Source: CAZVCJ01 sp964625745
GTDB lineage: Bacteria; Chloroflexota; Anaerolineae; VGOG01
Reading direction: 5' to 3'
Length of the DNA stretch: 36,508 nt
NCBI GenBank assembly: GCA_964625745.1
Contig: CAZVCJ010000018.1
Span: 1-36,508 of the forward strand
Part shown: one piece after another, positions 23,215 to 31,660 of the stretch
Position numbering within the stretch: the first letter of the stretch is position 1
Layout: each line of letters begins with the position of its first letter
Made by a program: the position numbers and the translations under genes
Notes under the pieces: model-generated
The model's input: only the letters and a program-made list of their open reading frames with translations
Told to the model about the DNA's origin: nothing
Databases searched by the model: none

Positions 23215-24144
23215 CTATGGAAGGGACTGGGTGATTACATTGCCGCCAAATTCCAGAGTAAACGACTTCGATCTGGGAGGCAAAGCGAACCTGAGAAGGG
23301 CTGGAAGTCCTGTGTCGCGATAGTCCACCACTACATTTCCAGAGGCATCCTTGATGATGCCATCGCCAGGAATGATAATGGTCCCTTCATCAACCACCTC
23401 AGTGAAGAGCTCTGACAGGTCTTGCATCTCTGCGGCAAGCTTGGCATCCCACAGGTCCACCTCGGTGCCTGTCTCGAGGTCATCCAGTGCGTCCAACTGA
23501 TCTTCATCAACTTCGTCGCCCAGACCGATGATCACCAGCTTCAGATCTCTTCGCCGACCGACATCAATATCTTCGGCCAGTTTGGTGCAGTACTGCATCA
23601 CCGCGTCCATGTCCTGGATAGCGCCATCGCTGATAAAGACGTACATTCCCCAGATCGCGTCGTAGAGATCCTTGCGCTGCTTGCCATCAGTGAAGTGCTG
23701 CAACGCGGGGAGCAGTTGGGTGCCCGTGCCATAGTTGTCCGGGGGTGGAAAGTCGTGCTTTTCCGCCTCGGCAACGGTCAAATCGCCGAGCACCTGGATG
23801 TCCTGCCCGCCGGGACCAGTGGCCCAGTAGAGTGTCGTCACACGCCCGTCTTCAGCCTTCTTGGCCAGATAGGCACTCATCAACCGCGCCACTGGCTGAA
23901 CATGGTTAGGGGTGCCAGGAATAATTCCTCTTGGCGGTCTCCCAAACAAATTCTGCATAGAGCCCGATCCGTCAATGGCGAGGCCCATCTTTGCTCCTTC
24001 GATCGGCTTCTCCATGGGGATGAAGGCCTGTATCACCCTGGCGCTCCCGTCCGGCTTATCCCAGTAGTTCACCTTGGTAAACGGTTCTACTGTGTCCGCA
24101 CGTGACAGTTCCTTCATTTGCGTACGATCGATTTCGACAGTCAT
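23215..24144 (-). CDS. vWA protein of the Ter-associated VEPFGK family (copy 3)
   Basis: 309 aa with AGGAGG 6 bases before the ATG. It has TVEPFTKVNYW at the N-terminus, then a vWA domain with complete MIDAS residues (AIDGSGSM, GTGTQLLPAL, FISDG), the acidic DALDDLETGTEVDLWDAKLA helix pair and the C-terminal beta domain (IIKDASGNVVVDYRDTG, PALLRFALP, FTLEFGG). It contains a Pro/Gly-rich segment after the first MIDAS loop (FGRPPRGIIPGTP). Of the five paralogues it is closest to the standard form. It is encoded 50 bp after copy 4 (24195-25112), in one operon with it. A cytoplasmic location is implied by the lack of any signal. Confidence 0.88.
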   Translation of the reverse strand: MTVEIDRTQMKELSRADTVEPFTKVNYWDKPDGSARVIQAFIPMEKPIEGAKMGLAIDGSGSMQNLFGRPPRGIIPGTPNHVQPVARLMSAYLAKKAEDGRVTTLYWATGPGGQDIQVLGDLTVAEAEKHDFPPPDNYGTGTQLLPALQHFTDGKQRKDLYDAIWGMYVFISDGAIQDMDAVMQYCTKLAEDIDVGRRRDLKLVIIGLGDEVDEDQLDALDDLETGTEVDLWDAKLAAEMQDLSELFTEVVDEGTIIIPGDGIIKDASGNVVVDYRDTGLPALLRFALPPRSKSFTLEFGGNVITQSLP

Positions 24145-24194
24145 TTTTCCCTCCTTTCAGATTTGAATTAGTTCTTCCACTTGTGAGAAGATCA

Positions 24195-25112
24195 TCAGGG
24201 GAGCGGCTGAGTAACGGATTGGCCTGCAATCTCCAGGGTGAACGACGACTCCGCGCCGGACGGGAGGGTGAACACCAGCAAGGCTGGAACTCCCTTGTCT
24301 CTGTAGTCCTCTACTACATTTCCCTTGGCATCTCGAACCAACCCGCTGTCAGCGACAATGGTGCTTTCGTCCACCACCTCCGCAAAGATCTCCGCCAACT
24401 GCTTGATCTCGGACGCCAACTTGTGATCCCACAGGTCCACACTGGTGTCTGTCTCGAGGTCGTCCAGTTCTTGCATCTGGCGCTCGTCTACGTTCTTCCC
24501 TACGCCGATCAGCACAAGCTTGAGTTCGTTGCGTTGACCGTCCGCAATCTCATGGGCCAACTGGCTGGTGTATCGCTTGACGGCATCCAGATCGTGAAGC
24601 GCTCCGTCAGTAATGAATATGTACATCCCCCAGGGAGCGTCGGCAAACCGCTTTGTAAAGAACTCCAGGGCTGGCAGCAATCGTGTACCTGCGCCGTATT
24701 TCTTAGGCCCCGTAAAGTTGTACTGTTTGGCCTGGACTTCCGTTAGCGTACCGATCTCTTCGATCCGGGAGCCATCGCCCGTTGCCCAGTAAGTCACAGC
24801 GACGGTCCCATCTACTGCCACCTTCCGGGCCAGATAGGCACACATGTCCTGTGCGACGGGCGAGACGATGTTCTTGGCGGGACCGGGCAACAGGAAACCC
24901 AGGCAACCTTTCACGCCGAACGCCGACGCCATGGACCGCGACCCGTCAATGGCAATGCCGGCCTTAGCCCCTTCTCTCGCTCTTTCCATCAACACGTAGG
25001 CTCTCACGCGAACGGTTCCGTCCGGCAGACGCCAGAAATTAACCTTGCTGAATGGTTCCACTGTCTGGGCCGGAGGCAGTGTCTCCATTCCCTCTGTACT
25101 TAGTGCTTGCAT
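24195..25112 (-). CDS. vWA protein of the Ter-associated VEPFGK family (copy 4)
   Basis: 305 aa with AGGAGG 5 bases before the ATG. The layout is as in copy 1: TVEPFSKVNFW, MIDAS residues AIDGSRSM, GAGTRLLPAL and FITDG, acidic DDLETDTSVDLWDHKLA, then GLVRDAKGNVVEDYRDKGVPALLVF.LP. All metal ligands of the MIDAS are present. It differs most from its neighbours in the loop after the first MIDAS motif (ASAFGVKGCLGFLLPGPAKN), which is hydrophobic. It lies 16 bp after the LysM gene, so the membrane LysM protein and this vWA protein are likely made together. Confidence 0.88.
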   Translation of the reverse strand: MQALSTEGMETLPPAQTVEPFSKVNFWRLPDGTVRVRAYVLMERAREGAKAGIAIDGSRSMASAFGVKGCLGFLLPGPAKNIVSPVAQDMCAYLARKVAVDGTVAVTYWATGDGSRIEEIGTLTEVQAKQYNFTGPKKYGAGTRLLPALEFFTKRFADAPWGMYIFITDGALHDLDAVKRYTSQLAHEIADGQRNELKLVLIGVGKNVDERQMQELDDLETDTSVDLWDHKLASEIKQLAEIFAEVVDESTIVADSGLVRDAKGNVVEDYRDKGVPALLVFTLPSGAESSFTLEIAGQSVTQPLP

Positions 25113-25128
25113 CTTGTCCTCCTTAGTT

Positions 25129-25986
25129 TTAGGGAATAACGAATTCCTGTTCCGGATAGATCAGCCTTGGATTGGTGATGATACTCCGGTTCGCTTCATA
25201 AATAACGGACCAGCGCAGGCCATCGCCATAGAACATCTTGGCAATCCTCCACAGATAATCACCTGGTCTCACTATATAGGTTCCCTGCGGCGTCCTTGTA
25301 ACTTCGGGCATCGGAGTAGCGGCCGGCTCGGAAATCGGAGAAGGGATAGCGAATTCCTGTTCCGGATAGATCAGCCTCGGGTTAGCGATTATATCCCGGT
25401 TCTCCTCATAGATATCAGGCCAACGAAGACCATCGTCACAGAACACCTGGGCAATTTTCCACAGGCTGTCCCCTCTTGTGACTATGTAGGTCTGTTCCGG
25501 TGCCCTCATTGCCTCGGGCGTGGGGGTGGTAGTGGGCTTGGGGATTGGAGTGGGCGTCGCCTCAGGCGTGGGGGTAGCGGTGGGTTCGGGGATGGGAGTA
25601 GGCGTCGCCTCAGACGTGGGGGTAGCAGTGGACTCGGGGATCGAAGTGGGCGTCGCCTCAGGCATGGGGGTAGCAGTCGGTTCGGGGATGGGAGTGGGTG
25701 TCGCTTCGGGTGTAGGGGTAGCAGTTGGCTCGGGGATCAAAGTGGGCGTCGCCGTCGGTTCAGGTGTCTCCGTGGAGATGGGGGTGGAAGGGACACTGGT
25801 CGGTGACGGTGCCGTTGGTGCCGGCGCAAGTGTAGTCTCAATTATCTGCGGACCGGGCCTCGGACGCGTGGCCAGGTACACAGGCACGCCGATCGCACCT
25901 ATAAGAGCTGCGAACAGCAGCACGACGATAAGCCATCTCCACGGATACAATCTCTCATATAGGGGTGACCGCATGAATGTTTCCAT
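25129..25986 (-). CDS. Membrane-anchored double LysM protein with Pro/Thr repeats
   Basis: 285 aa with AAGGAG 8 bases before the ATG. A short cytoplasmic N-terminus precedes one membrane helix at about 18-40 (WLIVVLLFAALIGAIGVPVYL), followed by an extracytoplasmic stalk (about 55-165) of 16-residue Pro/Thr/Glu units. Two LysM-type domains follow (about 168-215 and 238-285), each of the form YIV..GD.LW.IA..F..DGLRW..IYE.NR..I.NPRLIYPEQEF.IP. LysM domains bind GlcNAc-containing polymers such as peptidoglycan. It is therefore the most evident cell-envelope contact of this locus, and its co-operon vWA neighbours are cytoplasmic. The stalk is encoded by a 48-bp minisatellite. Confidence 0.92.
   Translation of the reverse strand: METFMRSPLYERLYPWRWLIVVLLFAALIGAIGVPVYLATRPRPGPQIIETTLAPAPTAPSPTSVPSTPISTETPEPTATPTLIPEPTATPTPEATPTPIPEPTATPMPEATPTSIPESTATPTSEATPTPIPEPTATPTPEATPTPIPKPTTTPTPEAMRAPEQTYIVTRGDSLWKIAQVFCDDGLRWPDIYEENRDIIANPRLIYPEQEFAIPSPISEPAATPMPEVTRTPQGTYIVRPGDYLWRIAKMFYGDGLRWSVIYEANRSIITNPRLIYPEQEFVIP
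25511..25750. repeat. 48-bp minisatellite, five units, in the LysM stalk
   Basis: Units start at 25511, 25559, 25607, 25655 and 25703, each 48 bp and each encoding a 16-residue Pro/Thr/Glu-rich block; a degraded sixth starts at 25751. The units differ by a few bases, so they are not freshly copied. Because the unit is a whole number of codons, copy-number change would lengthen or shorten the stalk without breaking the frame. Confidence 0.9.
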
Positions 25987-26076
25987 AGCTCTAACTCCTT
26001 TCTGCCTTCTACGGCATTGTCTAGATTGAATGGCAATTCTTACGAGATAACTCTCGGTGGCTCTGTGTGCACCTTA

Positions 26077-26994
26077 TCAGATTGGCTGTGTGAACGGTTG
26101 GTCACCTATCTCTAGTGTGAAAGACTTCGCCCCAAGAGGCAATGTAAACTCTAACAAAGCAGGAACTCCTCTAGCCCGATAGTCTCTTAATATCGTCCCG
26201 GAGGAATCCCTGATCAACCCCCGATTAGCCACTATCGTGTTCTCATCTACTACCTCCGCGAAAATCTCAACGAGACTCCTCATCTCTGCGGCAATCTTGT
26301 AGTCCCACAAATCCACCTCCGTCTCTGTGTCGAGATCATCTAGCCGCCGCATTGGAAACGAGTCCATCCGCCGACCAACGCCGATCATAACCAGTTTCAG
26401 ACCATTGCGTCGCCCAGCAGCAATGTCGTGTGCCAATCGCACCGTGTACTGCTTCACTGCGTCCAAATCCCGAAGCCTGCCGTCTGTTATGAAGATGTAA
26501 ATACCCCATGGGGCATCTGCAAACCGATCGACAAAATAACGCACCGCTGGCAGAAGACTAGCAGAAGAGCCAAACCGCTGAGGTCCAGCAAAGCTGTATT
26601 GCTCTGCATGATAAGCGGTCAAATCGCCGATTTCTTCGATGTCAGTTCCACCAGTACCTGTACCCCAGTAGATAGCCGTTGTCTTCGTGTCAGCATCTAC
26701 TTTGCGCGCCAGATATGAGCACATCTTCTGGGCCGTCAGTGAGACGACATTGAGGCCAGTTCTGCGCTTGAAAAGCCTACCCATCCAGCCTACGAAACCA
26801 AACGCATCTCTCATGGGTTCCGAGGCCTGTATGGCAACGCCAGTCTGTGCGCCCTCCTTGATATTTTCCATAGGAATGTAAGCCCTAATTCGCCTACCTC
26901 CGTCGGATTGATGCCAATAGTTTATCTTGGCGAATGGAGCCACAACCTGTGAGTACGGCAGCGTCTCCATTTCCTCGTGTTCGGTATCCGTCAT
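26077..26994 (-). CDS. vWA protein of the VEPFGK family with a lost MIDAS (copy 5)
   Basis: 305 aa with GAGGG before the ATG. It keeps the whole-length layout of its paralogues (VAPFAKINYW, DDLDTETEVDLWDYKIA, GLIRDSSGTILRDYRARGVPALLEF.LP). Its MIDAS residues are altered: the first loop reads AIQASEPM instead of AIDGSGSM, and the Thr position reads GSSASLL instead of G(T/S)GT.LL; FITDG remains. Metal-dependent ligand binding is therefore unlikely, and it may act as a partner or inhibitor of the intact copies. It is the first gene of the run of Ter-associated vWA genes. The 222 bp upstream (26995-27216) hold no gene, and a promoter there is plausible but not identified. Confidence 0.85.
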   Translation of the reverse strand: MTDTEHEEMETLPYSQVVAPFAKINYWHQSDGGRRIRAYIPMENIKEGAQTGVAIQASEPMRDAFGFVGWMGRLFKRRTGLNVVSLTAQKMCSYLARKVDADTKTTAIYWGTGTGGTDIEEIGDLTAYHAEQYSFAGPQRFGSSASLLPAVRYFVDRFADAPWGIYIFITDGRLRDLDAVKQYTVRLAHDIAAGRRNGLKLVMIGVGRRMDSFPMRRLDDLDTETEVDLWDYKIAAEMRSLVEIFAEVVDENTIVANRGLIRDSSGTILRDYRARGVPALLEFTLPLGAKSFTLEIGDQPFTQPI

Positions 26995-27216
26995 TTTCCC
27001 TCGCTATACTGGCGATGCCAAGATTAGAAGCCCTGATTAGCTACGCCGACCGGGCCATCGCAGGCTTTCTCACAGATCGTCTGATGAAGCGGGACCCCTC
27101 GCCCACGAGTGTGGTAACGGTGTCCATAGCGGAATCACACGGTGACATGGAATTCCTTGCGTGCGCTGCTCCATGAAGGTCCATGGTTCTACACTATATG
27201 TAATGAGCCGCCTCGC

Positions 27217-30156
27217 TCAAGCCCTTGCCAGTCGTCGCCGTGTCAGACGGGACACTTCTCCCAGGAGCAAGGCAGTCACGCCCACTAGGACAACCTTGAT
27301 CCAGACATGCAATGGTAATGGCGCTGTATTAAACGCTACGCTACCGAATTGGGTTAAGAGGATCTGAACTACGACGATCAACCCCAGGACGGTCCAGAAG
27401 TTATGACTCGCGCGCACGCCTGCAAAGGCCGAGCGATCGGGTCGCACCGAACGCGCGTTGAACAGGTTAAACACTTGCAGGAATACATATGTCGTGAACA
27501 GCACTGAGCTAACTTGTGTCGCGTTGGTGGGATCGGCACCCAGGTACCAGCCAGTGGCCTGCATGAATAGAACTACAAGGGTGAAATAGATCCCCATGGT
27601 CAAAACGTTCACTGCCATGCTGCGTGTAATGAACGATTCCCCACGACGCTTGGGGGGTTCCTGCATCAGTTCACCGCGTGGCGGCTCCAAGCTAAGAGCC
27701 AGTGCTGCCAACGTATCCATGATCAGGTTAACCCACAGCAACTGCAAGATAGTCAGGGGCAACTGTCTGAAGTCAGCATTTGGCAAGATGTGAATTCCCT
27801 GCTCCGCGAGTAAAACAAGGCCTAGTGCCAACAGAGGGCTGAGGAACGCGATTACCAAGGCCGATAGGTTGATGGTCAACTGGAACTGTAGGAACTTCTG
27901 CACGTTCTCATAGAGGGTACGCCCCCAGTGTACGGCCCGAACGATGCTCCCAAAGTTGTCGTCAACCAAAACGATATCACTGGCTTCCTTGGCAATATCC
28001 GTTCCTCGCAATCCCATTGAGATACCCACATCAGCTCTCTTAAGCGCAGGAGCGTCATTGGTACCGTCACCAGTCACAGCAACCACCTGTTCACCGAGAG
28101 ATTGGAGCAGTCGTACCAGGCGCTCCTTATCGAGCGGATCAAAGCGTGCCAAAACCCGTAGCCGAGGAAGCTCAGCGCGGATCTCATCGTCGTTCAACTC
28201 GTTGAACCGCTCACCTGTCATGACGATGGACTGGCTATCTAGAAGCCCGATCTTCTCGGCTATGACACGGGCCGTCTTCTCATGATCTCCAGTGACCATT
28301 TTGACTTCTATCCCTGCCTGCCTACACATCTCCACTGCTGCAGGCACATCAAGCCGCACTGGATCACTGATGCCGATGAGGGCTAAGAACGTCAACCCCT
28401 CCTCGGGCTCTTGTTCATCTGTTATCCTCTTGTAGGCCAGAGCCAGAGGCCGCATGGAAAGCGCTGTCATATCATCAAGATGCTTATTCAACTCAGCTTG
28501 CTGTCTTTCAATCGGTTCTGTCTGCCCATCGCCCACCTCGATCTGCGTACAGCGGGCAATGATGCGCTCCGGCGCTCCTTTGGACAATACCGTCTGGTGG
28601 CCATCTTCACTAATCACAGCGCTCATCATCTTGCGCTTCGACGTGAAGGGGATGAGCCTGATCAAGGGGACACGCTCACGAATCTCTTGGTAGGCTACAC
28701 CTTGATCTTTGAGCCATTTGAGCAATGCACAGTCTGTGTCACTATTTACAAACTTGAGCTCGCCATGCTTCACTACAAGCTCGCCAGTTGAGTTGCGGGC
28801 TGCAATGAGCGCCATCCGCTCGAAGGCCGGGTGACCAGTCAGATCGGCAGCTTGACTATCCTTGTAGAGCTTTCTATGAACATAGATCTGATCCACGGAC
28901 ATGCGGTTTAGCGTCAGCGTGCCTGTCTTGTCGCTACAGATGACATTCGCGGAACCGATAGTCTCCGTGGCGATCATCTTCCGCACCAGATTGTTGTCCT
29001 CACGGATCTTGCGCATGCTCAGCGCCAGACTGATGGTAATCGCCATAGGCAATCCTTCAGGAACCGCCACTACGATGATCGTCACGGCGAGCATGAAATA
29101 CGTCAACAATGGGCTAAAGACGTTGTCAAGAAACCTGGCCAACGGAGAGCCGGTTCCACTCAAGGGAGTTCCCCATATAAAGAGTGCAGCGACCCCGGCT
29201 ATAAGCACCAATCCCCAACCTACAACTATCGAGCGCACCGGCCTCTCACGGCCCTGTTTCGTGAAGCTATATGCCACAACCAAGACAACGATGGCTGCCA
29301 TCGCAATCAGCAGCACCCACTGCCCTATCGTCTCAAGCCTGCCGCCGAGTTTCCCCGACATGATACCGGCGGTAAGGGCTGAAGCGAAGATCAACGCGGC
29401 CGCGCCTGTCCCTGCGATGTTTATGAGATCCGCTAGTGCATCTAATTTCTGCTCTAGTGGCGTTCGTTCCCGTTCATGCTCTCCCAGCATCTTAGCGATC
29501 TTTCCCCGCTCGGACTTGTCCCCTACTGCCTTGATAATCATCAAGGTATTGCCCTCACTTACATCGGTCCCACCGACAAGAACAGGATCATGCACAGCGT
29601 CTTTGGGAGCAGGGATGGGTTCCCCGTTCCAGACGGACTGGTTAACCCGCAGTTCGGTGCTTTCGATGACCAGCCCATCTGCTGGGATCTTGTCGCCGCT
29701 TTCCAAGTGAACGAGATCTCCGGCTACTAGTTCGCTGATGCTCACTGTCTGGAACGCACCATCCCGGGTCACCTTGACCTCGATGTTCTCTGTCTCTGCC
29801 TTTAGCAGTTCAAAGGCCTGGTCCGCCTTGTATTCCAGCCGGAATCCCACACCTGTTGCGATCGCGACAGCTATGAGAATAGCTACAGCTTCCAGAATCC
29901 CCAACCAACTACCGTGAGCGAAGAGTTTGTAGACACCAGTTAATAGTGCCAAACCAGCGCATACGCACAGAATGATGATGGTAGGGTCTTCAAACTTCTC
30001 CAGATACTGTTTCCACAAAGGAGCCTTTTCTGGCGGAGAGAGCTCATTGCTGCCATGTTTCTCACGATTCTGTCGGACCTGTTCGGTCGTCAATCCACGC
30101 TCTGGGTCGGTACCAAGCTCCTTCAACACGGATTCCACACTAGGGGAGACTCTCAT
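27217..30156 (-). CDS. P-type Ca2+-transporting ATPase (P2-type)
   Basis: 979 aa from the ATG at 30156 (MRVSPSVESVL), preceded by AGGAGG at 5-6 bases; an upstream ATG (30189) lacks a ribosome site. All P-type motifs are present: the cation-transporter N-terminal domain, actuator, PEGLP in M4 (about 360), phosphorylation site DKTGTLT (about 410), KGAPE, MVTGDHEKTA and the hinge VTGDGTNDAPAL. In M6 the sequence NLIMDTLAALALSLEPP matches Ca2+ pumps of the plasma-membrane type. It exports Ca2+ from the cytoplasm at the cost of ATP. TerD-family proteins bind calcium, so a pump next to a Ter island is suggestive, but it could be a separate unit. Confidence 0.93.
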   Translation of the reverse strand: MRVSPSVESVLKELGTDPERGLTTEQVRQNREKHGSNELSPPEKAPLWKQYLEKFEDPTIIILCVCAGLALLTGVYKLFAHGSWLGILEAVAILIAVAIATGVGFRLEYKADQAFELLKAETENIEVKVTRDGAFQTVSISELVAGDLVHLESGDKIPADGLVIESTELRVNQSVWNGEPIPAPKDAVHDPVLVGGTDVSEGNTLMIIKAVGDKSERGKIAKMLGEHERERTPLEQKLDALADLINIAGTGAAALIFASALTAGIMSGKLGGRLETIGQWVLLIAMAAIVVLVVAYSFTKQGRERPVRSIVVGWGLVLIAGVAALFIWGTPLSGTGSPLARFLDNVFSPLLTYFMLAVTIIVVAVPEGLPMAITISLALSMRKIREDNNLVRKMIATETIGSANVICSDKTGTLTLNRMSVDQIYVHRKLYKDSQAADLTGHPAFERMALIAARNSTGELVVKHGELKFVNSDTDCALLKWLKDQGVAYQEIRERVPLIRLIPFTSKRKMMSAVISEDGHQTVLSKGAPERIIARCTQIEVGDGQTEPIERQQAELNKHLDDMTALSMRPLALAYKRITDEQEPEEGLTFLALIGISDPVRLDVPAAVEMCRQAGIEVKMVTGDHEKTARVIAEKIGLLDSQSIVMTGERFNELNDDEIRAELPRLRVLARFDPLDKERLVRLLQSLGEQVVAVTGDGTNDAPALKRADVGISMGLRGTDIAKEASDIVLVDDNFGSIVRAVHWGRTLYENVQKFLQFQLTINLSALVIAFLSPLLALGLVLLAEQGIHILPNADFRQLPLTILQLLWVNLIMDTLAALALSLEPPRGELMQEPPKRRGESFITRSMAVNVLTMGIYFTLVVLFMQATGWYLGADPTNATQVSSVLFTTYVFLQVFNLFNARSVRPDRSAFAGVRASHNFWTVLGLIVVVQILLTQFGSVAFNTAPLPLHVWIKVVLVGVTALLLGEVSRLTRRRLARA

Positions 30157-30347
30157 GTTACCCTCCTTAATCTTTGTGTTAGGATACAAGTAAACGCAAT
30201 CTTGGTTTCCAGGACCACGCAGTCTCAGCTCTTTCGAGATTGGTGCCTGAACAATCGTGGATGTGTCATAATCCAGAATCTATCAACCTCAGTCTTCTAG
30301 CTTCTCATACTCTCTCAACCTCCTCGCCTGAGCTTCTCGAAGACCCC

Positions 30348-31475
30348 TTATCCTCCTAGCAATGCCAGCAATAAGCCACCGGCCATCACGGAAGCGATCT
30401 GCCCAGCCGTGTTCGACCCCACGGCATGCATCAAGAGATAGTTCGAGAAGTCCTCCTCGTTTGCCACCCTTTGTACCACCCGCGCCGATATCGGAAAGGC
30501 CGATATCCCACAGGCACCGATCAAGGGATTGATTCTCCTCCCGGATAGGACACACGTGATTTTGCCCAACAATAAGCCAGCAGCTATACTCAAGCTGAAT
30601 GCCAACAGCCCTATGGTCATAATTGTAATGGTTCTTGTGTTGAGGAAGCTCTCTGCCGTCATCGTCGAGCCAATGGTTATTCCCAGCAAGATGGTGACGA
30701 TATTCAGCAGCTCGTTTTGAGCTCCCTTCGCCAGCTTGCCCACGCCCCCACACTCCCGCATTAGGTTGCCAAGCATCAGCATCCCAATGAGAGGGATAGA
30801 CATGGGCACCAGCAACCCACAGAGGAGGGTGGTGACGATGGGGAAGAGGATCCGAGTGGGCTTGGGGACAGGTCGAGTACTGTAGGGCATCTTGATGAGC
30901 CTTTCCTCTCTGGTAGTCAAAAGCTTCATGATGGGCGGCTGGATGATGGGGACCAACCACATCCAGGAATAAGCAGCTACAGTGATGGGGCCTATGAGTG
31001 GGGGAGCGAGCTTCGACGACACATAGATGGAAGTGAGCCCATCGGCCGAGCCAATGATCCCAATGGAGGCTGCCTCCTTGATATCGAAGCCCATCAGCGT
31101 AGCTGCCAGAAGGGTGCCGAAGATACCGAACGGCGTGGCTACTCCCAAGAGGATGATGATGGGGTTTTCAAGGAGGGGGCCAAAATCGGTCATGGCTCCG
31201 ATGCCGATGAAGATCAATAAGGGGAAAAGTCCATTGCCTATCCCTAGTTCATAAAGCACAGCGAAAAACGCACCCTCTTCGGTCATCCCTGTGGACGGAA
31301 TGTTGACCAGGATCGCCCCCATGCCTATAGGCAGCAATAGAGCCGGTTCGCACTTCTTGGCGATGGCCAGGTAGATGAGGGTGCCCCCCGCTATCATCAT
31401 GACCACATTGCCCAAGCTCAAATGCAGAAAACCGCCAAGATGTTGGAGCAACTCTGACCAGTCCAGTTTTTTCAC
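30348..31475 (-). CDS. Sodium-pump decarboxylase beta subunit (OadB/GcdB/MmdB family)
   Basis: 375 aa with a GTG start at 31475, overlapping a GATGAGG ribosome site. It is a polytopic membrane protein with the family signatures: GAILVNIPSTG near the start, FIGIGAMTDFGPLLENP, the central ADG motif (IIGSADGLTSIYVSSKLAP) and the C-terminal SAFPISARVVQ plus NYLLMHAVGSNTAGQIASVMAGG. Family members couple decarboxylation of oxaloacetate, methylmalonyl-CoA or glutaconyl-CoA to Na+ export. The central motif is normally ADGPT; here it is ADGLT, with the Asp kept. No alpha (carboxyltransferase), biotin or gamma/delta subunit gene is next to it, so it is an orphan in this window, and its partner must be encoded elsewhere or have been lost. 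Confidence 0.92.
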   Translation of the reverse strand: MKKLDWSELLQHLGGFLHLSLGNVVMMIAGGTLIYLAIAKKCEPALLLPIGMGAILVNIPSTGMTEEGAFFAVLYELGIGNGLFPLLIFIGIGAMTDFGPLLENPIIILLGVATPFGIFGTLLAATLMGFDIKEAASIGIIGSADGLTSIYVSSKLAPPLIGPITVAAYSWMWLVPIIQPPIMKLLTTREERLIKMPYSTRPVPKPTRILFPIVTTLLCGLLVPMSIPLIGMLMLGNLMRECGGVGKLAKGAQNELLNIVTILLGITIGSTMTAESFLNTRTITIMTIGLLAFSLSIAAGLLLGKITCVLSGRRINPLIGACGISAFPISARVVQRVANEEDFSNYLLMHAVGSNTAGQIASVMAGGLLLALLGG

Positions 31476-31481
31476 CTCATC

Positions 31482-31658
31482 CTATGACGAACAAAAGTGA
31501 CATTTCCAATAACAGGAGAAGAAGGGGTTGGTCTTTCTTTTACCGTTCTTGCTCACCTGGACGGTGGGTAGATAGGTTTCGAAGCCACTGCTGTGCAGAA
31601 AGCTGCTGACGTGGTGTTCCTTATGGGACTCGGTGTAGACAGCATACCATTGTTCCAC
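31482..31658 (-). pseudogene. N-terminal fragment of a NusG/RfaH-like antiterminator
   Basis: The frame from the GTG at 31658 reads VEQWYAVYTESHKEHHV... and contains SGFETYLPTVQV and NPFFSCYWKCHF. This matches the opening of the NGN domain of specialised NusG paralogues (WYAVYT...KE, ETYLP, PLFPGY). It stops after 58 codons; a full protein is about 160-180 aa, so the end of the NGN domain and the KOW domain are absent. The stop overlaps the ribosome site of the OadB-like gene, and the start follows the response-regulator stop by 2 bp. A deletion between an antiterminator gene and the OadB gene is the simplest reading. Confidence 0.75.
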
Positions 31659-31660
31659 GC

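Noticed and set aside
25511..25770. CRISPR-like array
   Set aside because: The 48-bp units are contiguous without spacers, in frame, and encode the Pro/Thr stalk of the LysM protein.
25520..26029. Plus-strand 169-codon Val/Gly-rich frame
   Set aside because: It is the antisense of the Pro/Thr minisatellite and is explained by the repeat composition.
30289..30960. Minus-strand 223-codon frame within the OadB gene
   Set aside because: It is out of frame with a well-conserved membrane protein and lacks any domain; a shadow.
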